Part shown: positions 42,169 through 49,762 of the stretch, in pieces | Layout of the letters: each line of letters opens with the position of its first letter | How positions within the stretch are numbered: position 1 is the first letter of the stretch | Assembly (NCBI RefSeq): GCF_016405905.1 | Contig: NZ_JAEFCB010000002.1 | Coordinates: forward strand, 1 to 64,000 | DNA length: 64,000 nucleotides | Direction: 5' to 3' | Origin: Variovorax sp. IB41 | Lineage (GTDB): Bacteria > Pseudomonadota > Gammaproteobacteria > Burkholderiales > Burkholderiaceae_C | Notes under the pieces: model-generated | Database searches by the model: none | What the model saw: the letters and a program-made list of their open reading frames with translations, nothing else | What the model was told of the DNA's origin: nothing | Translations under genes and position numbers: made by a program

Positions 42169-42983
42169 TCCGCATCCGGCAACTCACCAAGCGGTACGGC
42201 GACAACGCCGTGCTGCGCGGCGTGGACCTGGAGGCGGCCGCGGGCGAGTTCGTCGTGGTGCTGGGCGAGTCGGGCGCCGGCAAGTCGACCCTCTTGCGCT
42301 GCGTGAACCGCCTGGCCGTGGCCGACGGCGGCGAGTTGAACGTCGACGGCATGGACGCCGTGCAGTGCGCGGACACCCGCGCGCTGCGCCAGCGCGTGGC
42401 GATGATCTTCCAGCACCACAACGTGGTGCCCCGGCTGAGCGCGCTGAAGAACGTGCTGACGGGCCGCCTGGGCGCCGTGTCGACCCTGGCCTCGGTGCTG
42501 CACTTCTTCAGCCGCGCCGACATCGCGCTCGCGCACGAGTGCCTCGCCCGCGTGGGCCTGGCGCACAAGGCGCATGCGCGCACCGATTCGCTCTCGGGCG
42601 GGCAGATGCAGCGCGTGGGCATCGCGCGCGCGCTCGCGCAGCAACCGCGGGTCATCCTGGCGGACGAGCCGGTGGCCAGCCTCGATCCGCAGACTTCCCG
42701 CAAGGTGCTGCAGTACCTGCGCGATGCGTCGCGCGACCTGGGCATCACCGTGCTGTGCAACCTGCACCAGGTGGACTACGCGCGCGAATTCGCCGACCGC
42801 ATCGTCGGCCTCGCGCAGGGCCGCGTCGTGTTCGACGGCGCGCCCGAGGCCATGGGGCAGGGCGACATCGATCGCATCTACATGCCGCCACCCGCCAACG
42901 ACGCCAGTGACATCGGCGATACCAGGGATGCGGCCAGCCCGGTTGCCCGGCCCCTGCAGCTGATGGCCCGCACCGAAGGATGA
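42165..42983 (+). CDS. phnC: Phosphonate-type ABC transporter ATP-binding protein
   Basis: A 272-residue ABC ATPase: Walker A GESGAGKST (34-42), signature SLSGGQMQRVGIARAL, Walker B VILADEPVASLD. The start is GTG 42165, overlapping the phnD stop (GTGA). A C-terminal tail of about 25 residues after the usual PhnC end (IDRIYMPP) has no known role. Drives import through PhnE. Confidence 0.92.
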   Translation: MIRIRQLTKRYGDNAVLRGVDLEAAAGEFVVVLGESGAGKSTLLRCVNRLAVADGGELNVDGMDAVQCADTRALRQRVAMIFQHHNVVPRLSALKNVLTGRLGAVSTLASVLHFFSRADIALAHECLARVGLAHKAHARTDSLSGGQMQRVGIARALAQQPRVILADEPVASLDPQTSRKVLQYLRDASRDLGITVLCNLHQVDYAREFADRIVGLAQGRVVFDGAPEAMGQGDIDRIYMPPPANDASDIGDTRDAASPVARPLQLMARTEG

Positions 42984-43810
42984 CCATGAAGAATCCATCG
43001 ACCTCCTACGCCTGGACCGGCCCGGTCCCCGAAGGCCGCCGCAGCTGGTTCAACCTGATCGTGGGCGCGGCCATCGTGGGCTGGGCGCTGCAATGGAGCG
43101 CGAGCGGCGCCCAGCTCAGCTGGTCGGAGCTCGCGGCGGGGCTGCCGCAGATCCTCGACTTTCTCGGCCGCACGCTGCCGCCGGACCTGAACATCCTGAG
43201 CCGCCTGGTCGCCCCCGCGCTCGAGACGGTGCAGATCGCCGTCTGGGGCACGCTGCTGGCGGTGCTGCCGGCGATTCCGCTGTCGTTCCTGGCCGCCCGC
43301 AACCTGCAGAGCAACCGCTGGGTGTACCAGAGCACCCGGCAGGTGCTGAACGTGGTGCGCAGCATCAACGAGCTGATCCTCGCGCTGGTGTTCGTCTCGG
43401 CGGTGGGCCTGGGGCCATTTCCCGGCGTGCTCGCGCTGGCGCTGCATGGCGCGGGCATGCTGGGCAAGTTCTTCGCCGATGCCATCGAGGAGATCGACCA
43501 GGGGCCGCTCGAGGCGCTGCGTGCGACGGGCGCGCGTCCGCTGCAGGTCATCGTCTACGGCGTGATCCCGCAGGTCGTCACGGCCTGGATCGCGGTGGTG
43601 CTGTATCGCTTCGAGGTGAATCTGCGCTCGGCCACGGTGCTGGGCATGGTGGGTGCGGGCGGCCTCGGGTTCGAGCTGGTGAGCAGCTTGAAGCTCTTTC
43701 GCTACCCCGAGACGGCCACCTGCATCATCGTGATCACGGTGATGGTGGTGGTGGCCGACACGCTGTCGAGCCAGCTGCGCCATCGCATCCAGCGCAGCGG
43801 GCGGCACTAA
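42980..43810 (+). CDS. phnE: Phosphonate-type ABC transporter permease
   Basis: A 276-residue inner-membrane permease with about six helices. The cytosolic EAA-type loop reads EALRATGARPLQVIVYGVIPQ, one residue or so different from typical PhnE. ATG 42980 overlaps the phnC stop (ATGA). Only one permease gene is present, so it should act as a homodimer. Confidence 0.92.
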   Translation: MTMKNPSTSYAWTGPVPEGRRSWFNLIVGAAIVGWALQWSASGAQLSWSELAAGLPQILDFLGRTLPPDLNILSRLVAPALETVQIAVWGTLLAVLPAIPLSFLAARNLQSNRWVYQSTRQVLNVVRSINELILALVFVSAVGLGPFPGVLALALHGAGMLGKFFADAIEEIDQGPLEALRATGARPLQVIVYGVIPQVVTAWIAVVLYRFEVNLRSATVLGMVGAGGLGFELVSSLKLFRYPETATCIIVITVMVVVADTLSSQLRHRIQRSGRH

Positions 43811-43850
43811 TTGCCCGGCGCTCGCGCGCATTTTTCTTTTTTCTCTTTAC

Positions 43851-43886
43851 AGCTCGCGGCCGCGCCCGGCCGCGGTGCGAGCTTTT
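43851..43886 (+). terminator. Terminator- or attenuator-like hairpin between phnE and the dehydrogenase gene
   Basis: AGCTCGC...GCGAGCT with an inner GGCCG/CGGCC stem, ending in TTTT. The short T-run makes termination partial at best. It lies 12 bp before the dehydrogenase start, so it could reduce read-through from phnE or hide the ribosome-binding site. Confidence 0.5.
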
Positions 43887-43897
43887 CCCAACGAAAC

Positions 43898-44989
43898 ATG
43901 TGGACCTACTACAACCCCGTCAACGTGACCGCCGGCTGCGGCTCGCTGAAGGAACTGCCCGTGCGCCTCGGCCAACGCCGCGCCATCCTGATCGCGTTTC
44001 CCGAGGCGCCCGGGCTCGGGCTCGTCGATCGCATCCGTGAGCTGCTGGGCGACCGGCTCGTGGCCGTCGAGACCGACGTGCGCCCCAATCCGGACGTCGA
44101 ATGGCTCGCGCCCATGTACGAGCGGCTGTGGCGCGATCATGCGGACGTCGACTGCGTCATCGCGCTCGGCGGCGGCAGCGTCATCGACTGCGCGAAGGTC
44201 ATGCTGACGCGTCCGGCCGGCGGCGGGTTCGGCGAACTGCTGGCGATGATCGAAGGCGCGCCTGCGCAGCCGGCGTCGCGCGGACAGCACCGCCAGCTCC
44301 TGGCCATTCCGACCACCGCCGGCACCGGCAGCGAGGTGACGCCATGGGCCACCGTGTGGGACCAGGCGCGCGGCCGCAAGCTCTCGCTCCAGCTGCCGTG
44401 GACCTGGCCCGAGGCGGCCATCGTCGATGCCGACTTGATGCTGAGCCTGCCGCACGCGGCCACGCTGGCCAGCGGGCTCGATGCGCTCTCCCATGCGCTC
44501 GAATCGCTGTGGAACGTGCACCGCAATCCGGTGTCCGCGAGCCTGGCCGTGAGCGCCGCGCGCAGCATCATCGCGACGCTGCCGCAGCTGCTTGAACAGC
44601 CGCACCGGCCCGACCTGCGCGAGCGCCTCGCAACGGCCGCGCTGCAGGCGGGCCTGGCGTTCTCCAACACGCGCACCGCGCTGGCGCATTCGCTGTCGTA
44701 CGACATCACGCTCAAGCACGGAACGCCGCACGGCATCGCGTGTTCGTTCAGCCTTCCGCGGATCATGGAACTGGCGGCCGGGCGCGATCCGGCGCTCGAC
44801 GGGCTGCTTCTCTCGGTCTTCGAGGTCGCGCGGATCGACGACGCGGTCGCGTCGCTGTCCGCATTCCTGCAAGACCTGGGCGTCAGCGTGGACCCCTTGG
44901 CCTACGGCATCCCCGAGGCGGACTGGAACGATCGCATCGCAGCGGCGCTGGCGGGCGCGCGGGGCCGCAACTTCATCGCCGTCGCCTGA
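43898..44989 (+). CDS. Iron-containing alcohol dehydrogenase, phosphonoacetaldehyde-reductase-like
   Basis: A 363-residue group III alcohol dehydrogenase. NAD-binding: ALGGGSVIDCAK and PTTAGTGSEVTPWA. Metal ligands: the histidines in SGLDALSHALESLW and HGTPHGIACSF plus the upstream Asp. The N-terminus MWTYYNPVNVTAGCGSL and the phn neighbourhood fit the branch that reduces phosphonoacetaldehyde to hydroxyethylphosphonate or the reverse. That substrate is inferred. ATG 43898 preferred; the frame extends upstream only to a TTG inside the hairpin region. Confidence 0.82.
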   Translation: MWTYYNPVNVTAGCGSLKELPVRLGQRRAILIAFPEAPGLGLVDRIRELLGDRLVAVETDVRPNPDVEWLAPMYERLWRDHADVDCVIALGGGSVIDCAKVMLTRPAGGGFGELLAMIEGAPAQPASRGQHRQLLAIPTTAGTGSEVTPWATVWDQARGRKLSLQLPWTWPEAAIVDADLMLSLPHAATLASGLDALSHALESLWNVHRNPVSASLAVSAARSIIATLPQLLEQPHRPDLRERLATAALQAGLAFSNTRTALAHSLSYDITLKHGTPHGIACSFSLPRIMELAAGRDPALDGLLLSVFEVARIDDAVASLSAFLQDLGVSVDPLAYGIPEADWNDRIAAALAGARGRNFIAVA

Positions 44990-45002
44990 AGCCGGCCGGC
45001 AG

Positions 45003-45467
45003 CTACCAGCGGATGCCCATTTTCAGGAACAGCTTGGACAGCACGAACAGCGGCCCGACCCACAGGTACTGGAGGTCTTCGAAGAACGACGGCTTCTTGC
45101 CTTCGATCTTGTGCCCCACGAACTGGAAGATCCAGGCCACCACGAAGATCGCGGCCGAGACCGGCAGCACGAGGCTGCCCATCGCATGCACCAGCGCCAG
45201 GGCCAGCGCGGTGAGCACCAGCATGGTCACGAGGAAAGCCGGCGCGCGCAGCAGCGCGTAATAGACAAGGCTCGCGGCCACGAAAACATAGGCCACCCAC
45301 GGATGAATCGCAAAAAGCAGCCCGACGATGCTCAGCATGATCGCGGGGATGGCGATGTAGTGGATCAGCTCGTTGGTCGGATTGCGGTGGCTTTCCTCGT
45401 AGTGCGCGAGCAGCCGGTCGACCTTGCGGTCGCTCGTGGCCAGCGGGGCGGCGGCGGTGTGAATCAT
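45003..45467 (-). CDS. Mpo1-like (DUF962) membrane protein
   Basis: A 154-residue protein with about four hydrophobic helices and the family opening LLAHYEESHRNPTNELIHYIAIP, plus the C-terminal VGHKIEGKKPSFFEDLQYLWVGPLF. Yeast Mpo1 is an iron-dependent dioxygenase acting on 2-hydroxy fatty acids; the HxxxN and GHK/EGK His residues seen here are those conserved across the family. Bacterial members are uncharacterised. It faces the response regulator gene divergently, 175 bp apart. Confidence 0.85.
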   Translation of the reverse strand: MIHTAAAPLATSDRKVDRLLAHYEESHRNPTNELIHYIAIPAIMLSIVGLLFAIHPWVAYVFVAASLVYYALLRAPAFLVTMLVLTALALALVHAMGSLVLPVSAAIFVVAWIFQFVGHKIEGKKPSFFEDLQYLWVGPLFVLSKLFLKMGIRW

Positions 45468-45592
45468 GGTGAGTCTCCTGAAGCGCCGTTCGATGCGGCG
45501 AGACTTCGATGGTGCCCACGGCACCCGGGGATGGCAAGTGCGCCAGGCGCTACTGAAAAAGTAGCAATTCCGCTCCGCTGGGCGCGCCTTGT

Positions 45593-45609
45593 CATGACTT
45601 AGGGCACTG
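45593..45609 (+). promoter_or_regulatory. 17-bp box CATGACTTAGGGCACTG upstream of the response-regulator operon
   Basis: The box occurs again, same strand, at 48260-48276 as CATGACTTTCGGCACTG (15 of 17 identical). Here it is followed after 20 bp by TAAGAT (45630-45635), a possible -10 hexamer, just upstream of the GTG start at 45643. The conserved spacing suggests an activator site adjoining the -35 region. Confidence 0.5.
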
Positions 45610-45642
45610 TCGCCGGCGGATTGCGCAGCTAAGATCAAACGC

Positions 45643-46353
45643 GTGGCTCCCTTCGATTCTTCTTCCACGCCGCCGCCCGAGACTGCGGGGGCGGGCCTGC
45701 CGGTTCGCGCGCCGACCGCGATCCTGGTCGTGGACGACCACGACCTGCTCCGCCTGGGGGTCTGCGCGCTGGTGCAGGCGCAGGCCAGTTCGTCCGGCGC
45801 GCACATCGAGGTCTTCGAGGCCGCCAACGTGGCCGATGCCCTCGCGCTGTACGAAACCCACCAGGCGGCGATCGGCCTCGTGCTGCTCGACCTGGCGTTG
45901 CCCGACACCCACGGCCTGAGCGGCCTGGCCGAGTTCCGGCGGCGTTTTCCGGCGGCGCGCATCGTGGTGCTCTCGGGCACCGGCAACAGCACGCTGGCGC
46001 AGGGCGTGCTCGCCCTGGGGGCCAGCGCCTTCCTGCCCAAGTCGGCCGACCTCAAGGAGGTGGTGAGCTTCATCCGCGCCTGCGGCCTGCTCGACGCCGA
46101 AGCCGCCGACACCTCGCGGCCCGCCGTGCCCAAGGCGCTCACCGGCTACGCTGAATTCGCCCATGCCAGCGCCTGGCAGGAGCTCACGCCGCGCCAGATG
46201 CAGGTGCTGCAGTGGGTGCTCGAAGGCAAGGCCAACAAGGAAATCGCCCAGCTCGCCAACCTGAGCGAGGGCACGGTGAAGAACCACGTCTCCACCATCC
46301 TGCTGCTGTTCGGCATGCGCTCGCGCGCCCAGTTGATCAGCACGCTGCACTAA
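45643..46353 (+). CDS. NarL/LuxR-type response regulator
   Basis: A 236-residue protein: receiver domain from about residue 25 (ILVVDDHDLLRLGV) with phospho-acceptor Asp83 (LLDLALPDTHG) and Lys in LPKSADLKEV; C-terminal LuxR helix-turn-helix LTPRQMQVLQWVLEGKANKEIA, then GTVKNHVSTILLLFGMRSR. Start is GTG 45643. The hybrid kinase gene begins 7 bp after its stop, so they form one operon and likely a signalling pair. Confidence 0.9.
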   Translation: MAPFDSSSTPPPETAGAGLPVRAPTAILVVDDHDLLRLGVCALVQAQASSSGAHIEVFEAANVADALALYETHQAAIGLVLLDLALPDTHGLSGLAEFRRRFPAARIVVLSGTGNSTLAQGVLALGASAFLPKSADLKEVVSFIRACGLLDAEAADTSRPAVPKALTGYAEFAHASAWQELTPRQMQVLQWVLEGKANKEIAQLANLSEGTVKNHVSTILLLFGMRSRAQLISTLH

Positions 46354-46360
46354 AGAAGCC

Positions 46361-48217
46361 GTGCCGACCGTGGCGTCCAGCGGCCCGTCGGCCGACCACA
46401 CCCTCGGCCAGCGGGTCCTGCGCGAGCACGTCGCCTCGGTCTACGACACCTACCGCATCTCCACGCTGACCCACATGGCCTTCGTGGTCGTGTTCGGCAG
46501 CATCATCTATTCGCAGCTGAAGAACCCGAGCCTGCTGTTCTGGCTGGCGGGCCTGCTGGGCGCCGACATCTACGTCTTCTTCACGCCGCGCTGGACGCCC
46601 CTTCGGCCCGCGCGGGAAAGCGCGTACTGGGCGCGCAAGATCTCCCGCATGGTCACGCTGGTGAGCATGATCACGGCGGTGGTGCCCTGGCTGGTGGTGC
46701 CGTACAACAACCTGCCGATGACCTCGCTGCTGATGGCGGTGATCGTGGGCAGTTGCTCGCGGGCGGCGCAGTCGCTCTGGCCGCTGAAGTCGGCGCTCTT
46801 CGGCTACACGCTGCCGATGTCGCTCGGGCTCATCACCGCGCTGGCGTGGCAGGGCGACGGCCTGCATCTTTTCCTCGCGGCGGCCGGCGCGGCCTACCTG
46901 CTGCTGACGCTGCGCGCGGGCATCGGGCAGCACAAGCTCCTGACCGAATCGCTCATGCTGCGCTTCGAGAACGAGGCGCTGGCCGCGCGCCTGGGCGAGC
47001 AGATCGCCGCCACCGAGCGCGCGAGCGAAGAGAAAACCCGCTTCCTTGGCACCGCCAGCCACGACCTGCGCCAGCCGCTGCACGCCATCGCGCTCTTCGG
47101 CGCGGCACTGGAGAACGAGCTGCGCGACCGCCCCGAAGGCCGCAACGCCGAGCGCCTGATGCGCGCGGTGAATGCGCTGGGCGCGTCGCTGGACACCATG
47201 CTGGACGTCTCGCGGCTCGATGCCGGCGTGATCACCGCGGTGCCGCAGCCGGTGCAGCTGGACGTGCTGTTCCTGCCGCTCAACCACACCTTCTCGGCCC
47301 GCGCCGAGCACAAGCAGCTGCAGCTGCGCGTGCGCGCGAGCGGCCTGTGGGTGCACAGCGATCCGCAGCTGCTGCACCGCATGCTCTCCAACCTGATCGA
47401 CAACGCGCTCAAGTACACCGCGCATGGCGGCGTGACGGTGATGGCGCGCGAGCGCGGCGATTCGGTGTGGGTCGAGGTGCGCGACTCCGGCATCGGCATC
47501 GCCCCCGAGCAGTCGGGCCGCATCTTCGAGGAGTTCTACCAGATCAACAATCCGGGCCGCGACCGCTCGCGGGGGCTGGGCATTGGCCTGTCGATCGTGC
47601 AGCGGCTGTCGCGGCTGCTCGGGCATCCGGTGCAGATGCATTCGCGCCCGGGGCGAGGCACCCACTTTCGCGTCGTGCTGCCGGCCGCGCATGCACTGTC
47701 CAGCGGGCTGGTGCCGGCTTTTCCGTCCGACGCCGGCGAAGCGCAGGCAGCGTTGCGCAAGCCCGCGCCGGCGCTGCCGGGCCGCGTGCTGCTGCTGGAC
47801 GACGAACTGGAAATCCGCGAGGCCATGACTGGCCTGCTGCGCTCCCATTCAATCGATGCGCACGCCGTGGCCAACGAGGCCGGCGCCGCCGCGGCCCTGC
47901 AATGGGCTCGCCGCGAGGGGCGGCCCTTCGACCTGCTGCTGTGCGACTACCGCCTGGCCGATGGTGCCGACGGCCTGGACGCCGGCCTGCGCCTGAGCCA
48001 GGGACCGGGGGGCGAGGGCGCCGTCGAAACCCCGCTGCTGCTGATCACCGGCGAGACCTCGCCCGCCCGCCTGCAGCGCGTGCGCGAATCGCAGGTGCCG
48101 GTGCTGTTCAAGCCGGTCGTCGCGGCCGCGCTGTTCCAGGCGATGGCCGAACTGGCGGCGCCGAAGCCGGCTTCGCCGCGCCAGCCGTCGATGCTTGAAA
48201 ACATTGGTAGTCATTGA
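46361..48217 (+). CDS. Hybrid sensor histidine kinase with C-terminal receiver
   Basis: A 618-residue inner-membrane kinase, GTG start. The N-terminal part (about 35-185) has six or so hydrophobic helices and no periplasmic sensor domain. The HisKA box is TASHDLRQPLHAIALF with His234; the ATPase domain has DNALKYTAHGGV and RGLGIGLSIVQRL; the C-terminal receiver has Asp529 (LLLCDYRLADG). SHDLRQPLHA kinases are common in Burkholderiales but rarely studied. Pairs with the LuxR-type regulator just upstream. Confidence 0.92.
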   Translation: MPTVASSGPSADHTLGQRVLREHVASVYDTYRISTLTHMAFVVVFGSIIYSQLKNPSLLFWLAGLLGADIYVFFTPRWTPLRPARESAYWARKISRMVTLVSMITAVVPWLVVPYNNLPMTSLLMAVIVGSCSRAAQSLWPLKSALFGYTLPMSLGLITALAWQGDGLHLFLAAAGAAYLLLTLRAGIGQHKLLTESLMLRFENEALAARLGEQIAATERASEEKTRFLGTASHDLRQPLHAIALFGAALENELRDRPEGRNAERLMRAVNALGASLDTMLDVSRLDAGVITAVPQPVQLDVLFLPLNHTFSARAEHKQLQLRVRASGLWVHSDPQLLHRMLSNLIDNALKYTAHGGVTVMARERGDSVWVEVRDSGIGIAPEQSGRIFEEFYQINNPGRDRSRGLGIGLSIVQRLSRLLGHPVQMHSRPGRGTHFRVVLPAAHALSSGLVPAFPSDAGEAQAALRKPAPALPGRVLLLDDELEIREAMTGLLRSHSIDAHAVANEAGAAAALQWARREGRPFDLLLCDYRLADGADGLDAGLRLSQGPGGEGAVETPLLLITGETSPARLQRVRESQVPVLFKPVVAAALFQAMAELAAPKPASPRQPSMLENIGSH

Positions 48218-48230
48218 GTCCCCGTCGCCT

Positions 48231-48250
48231 GATCGATCGCCGGATCGATC
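48231..48250. repeat. Perfect inverted repeat GATCGATC-GCCG-GATCGATC after the kinase gene
   Basis: An 8-bp perfect palindrome pair with a 4-nt loop, 14 bp after the kinase stop and 10 bp before the second 17-bp box. No T-run follows, so it is not a standard terminator; it may be a protein site or a weak stem at the end of the kinase mRNA. Confidence 0.6.
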
Positions 48251-48259
48251 GGCCCACGA

Positions 48260-48276
48260 CATGACTTTCGGCACTG
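48260..48276 (+). promoter_or_regulatory. Second copy of the 17-bp box, CATGACTTTCGGCACTG
   Basis: Matches the box upstream of the response-regulator gene at 15 of 17 positions and in the same orientation. A -10-like TATCTT (48298-48303) follows at nearly the same distance (21 bp versus 20 bp). No protein gene lies downstream on this strand before the terminator at 48379. Confidence 0.5.
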
Positions 48277-48307
48277 GTGAGCGTCCGCTGCGCCGAATAT
48301 CTTCACT

Positions 48308-48414
48308 GCATTCCGCGCGACGCCTTCGGTAGCGTGCGGAGCAAGAACAAGGGGGAAGGGAGAGAAGAAGAAAGTGAGAAGCGGCCCCGGCGCAAGCGGG
48401 GGCCGCTTTTTTTT
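48308..48414 (+). ncRNA. Candidate small RNA downstream of the two-component operon
   Basis: Predicted from parts: an upstream 17-bp activator-like box with a -10-like hexamer, about 100 nt without a convincing ORF, and a strong rho-independent terminator. The putative RNA has a CCGC...GCGG stem capped by ACGC-CTTCGGTA-GCGT (UUCG-type loop), then a purine-only tract rich in GGA (48346-48379), then the terminator stem. GGA-rich single strands recall CsrA/RsmA-titrating RNAs. The 5' end is an estimate. This is a hypothesis; no homology was recognised. Confidence 0.33.
48379..48414 (+). terminator. Strong rho-independent terminator
   Basis: AAGCGGCCCC / GGGGCCGCTT, a perfect 10-bp stem with a 10-nt loop, followed by a run of T to 48414. 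It lies 162 bp after the kinase stop and in the sense orientation for the candidate small RNA; ftsY reads toward it from the other side. Confidence 0.88.
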
Positions 48415-48452
48415 CGACTGGGATCAGCGACGTCAGCCGAGGTCAGCCGAAA

Positions 48453-49733
48453 TCAGCCCAGGAGCGCCTGCGCGAATTCGCGCGCGTTGAAGGTCTCCAG
48501 GTCTTCGAGCTTTTCTCCCACGCCGATGAAATAGACCGGAATCGGCCGCTCGCGCGCGATGGCGCACAGCACGCCGCCCTTGGCCGTGCCGTCCAGCTTG
48601 GTCACGATCAGGCCGGTGAGGCCCAGCGTCTCGTCGAAGGCCTTGACCTGCGCGAGCGCGTTCTGCCCGGTGTTGCCGTCGATCACCAGCAGCACCTCGT
48701 GCGGCGCGGTGGCGTCGGCCTTGGTGACCACGCGCTTGATCTTCTTGAGCTCGTCCATCAGGTGCAGCTGCGTCGGCAGGCGGCCGGCGGTGTCGACCAG
48801 CACCACGTCCTTGCCGCGCGCCTTGCCGGCGTTCACCGCGTCGAAGCTCACGGCCGAGGGGTCGCCGCCCTCGTTGCTCACGATTTCCACCGTGTTGCGG
48901 TCGGCCCAGACCAGCAGTTGCTCGCGCGCTGCGGCGCGGAAGGTGTCGGCCGCGGCCAGCAGCACCGAGGCGCCTTCCGTGGCCAGGTGTTTGGTGAGCT
49001 TGCCGATGGAGGTCGTCTTGCCCGCGCCGTTGACGCCGGCCACCATGATCACGGTGGGCGTGAACTGGCCGATGACCAGCGGTTTCTCGAGCGGGCGCAG
49101 CAGATCGGCGATGGCCTCGGCCAGCAGCACCTTGACCTGCGCCGCGTCGGTGGCCATCTGGCGCTTGACGCGGACCTTCAGGTCGTCCAGCAGGTATTCG
49201 GTGGCCTTGACGCCGGTGTCGGCCATCAGCAGGGCGGATTCGAGCTCTTCATAGAGCGCATCGTCGATCTGTGCATTGACGAACACGGCCTGGATGCCGG
49301 TGCCGGTCTTGCGCAGGCCCGTCTTGAGCTTGTCGAACCAGCCTTGGCGCTCGGGCGGCGCGGCCGCTTCGACGACGGCGGGTGTCGGGGCAGGGACGGG
49401 CGCAGGGGGCGGAACCGGAGCCGGGGCAGGCGTTGGAACCGGCGTTGGCGCGGGCGCTGGAATCGATGTGGGGGTGGGGATTGGAGCCGGGGCGGGCGCC
49501 GGCGATGCCACCGGGGCCGGCGCGGGGACCACCACCGCAGGCACTTCGACCGGTGCAGGCACGGGCGCTTCGGCTGGGGGCTTCCCGCCAAACCAGCTCG
49601 AAGGCGAGAACACCGAGCGCGCGGGGGCGGCCTCGGCAACGGGTGCAGGGGCGGCGGGCGGAGCGACGGGCGGGGTCGGCGCCGGCGCGACCGGGGTTTC
49701 GGCAGGCGGTTTTTTCTTGAAGAAACTGAACAT
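48453..49733 (-). CDS. ftsY: Signal recognition particle receptor FtsY
   Basis: A 426-residue SRP GTPase. After MFSFFKKK, residues about 9-130 are a Pro/Ala/Val-rich linker with many PAP and PxP repeats in place of the acidic A domain of E. coli. The NG domain follows: G1 GVNGAGKTTSIGKL, DTFRAAAREQL, DTAGRLPTQ, TKLDGTAKGG and the GxGE end. It docks ribosome-nascent chain complexes at the inner membrane. Divergent from the M16 peptidase operon, 29 bp apart. Confidence 0.96.
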   Translation of the reverse strand: MFSFFKKKPPAETPVAPAPTPPVAPPAAPAPVAEAAPARSVFSPSSWFGGKPPAEAPVPAPVEVPAVVVPAPAPVASPAPAPAPIPTPTSIPAPAPTPVPTPAPAPVPPPAPVPAPTPAVVEAAAPPERQGWFDKLKTGLRKTGTGIQAVFVNAQIDDALYEELESALLMADTGVKATEYLLDDLKVRVKRQMATDAAQVKVLLAEAIADLLRPLEKPLVIGQFTPTVIMVAGVNGAGKTTSIGKLTKHLATEGASVLLAAADTFRAAAREQLLVWADRNTVEIVSNEGGDPSAVSFDAVNAGKARGKDVVLVDTAGRLPTQLHLMDELKKIKRVVTKADATAPHEVLLVIDGNTGQNALAQVKAFDETLGLTGLIVTKLDGTAKGGVLCAIARERPIPVYFIGVGEKLEDLETFNAREFAQALLG

Positions 49734-49762
49734 CAGGAGCTTTTTACAATCCGACCCATTCT

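Noticed and set aside
43811-43897. TTG-started N-terminal extension of the iron alcohol dehydrogenase
   Set aside because: The extension is coded by the hairpin region and has no similarity to the family; ATG 43898 gives the normal MWTYYNP-type start.
48277-48534. 85-codon plus-strand frame through the terminator after the kinase gene
   Set aside because: It reads through a strong terminator into antisense ftsY and its residues (charged, low complexity) show no protein character; the region fits a non-coding transcript better.
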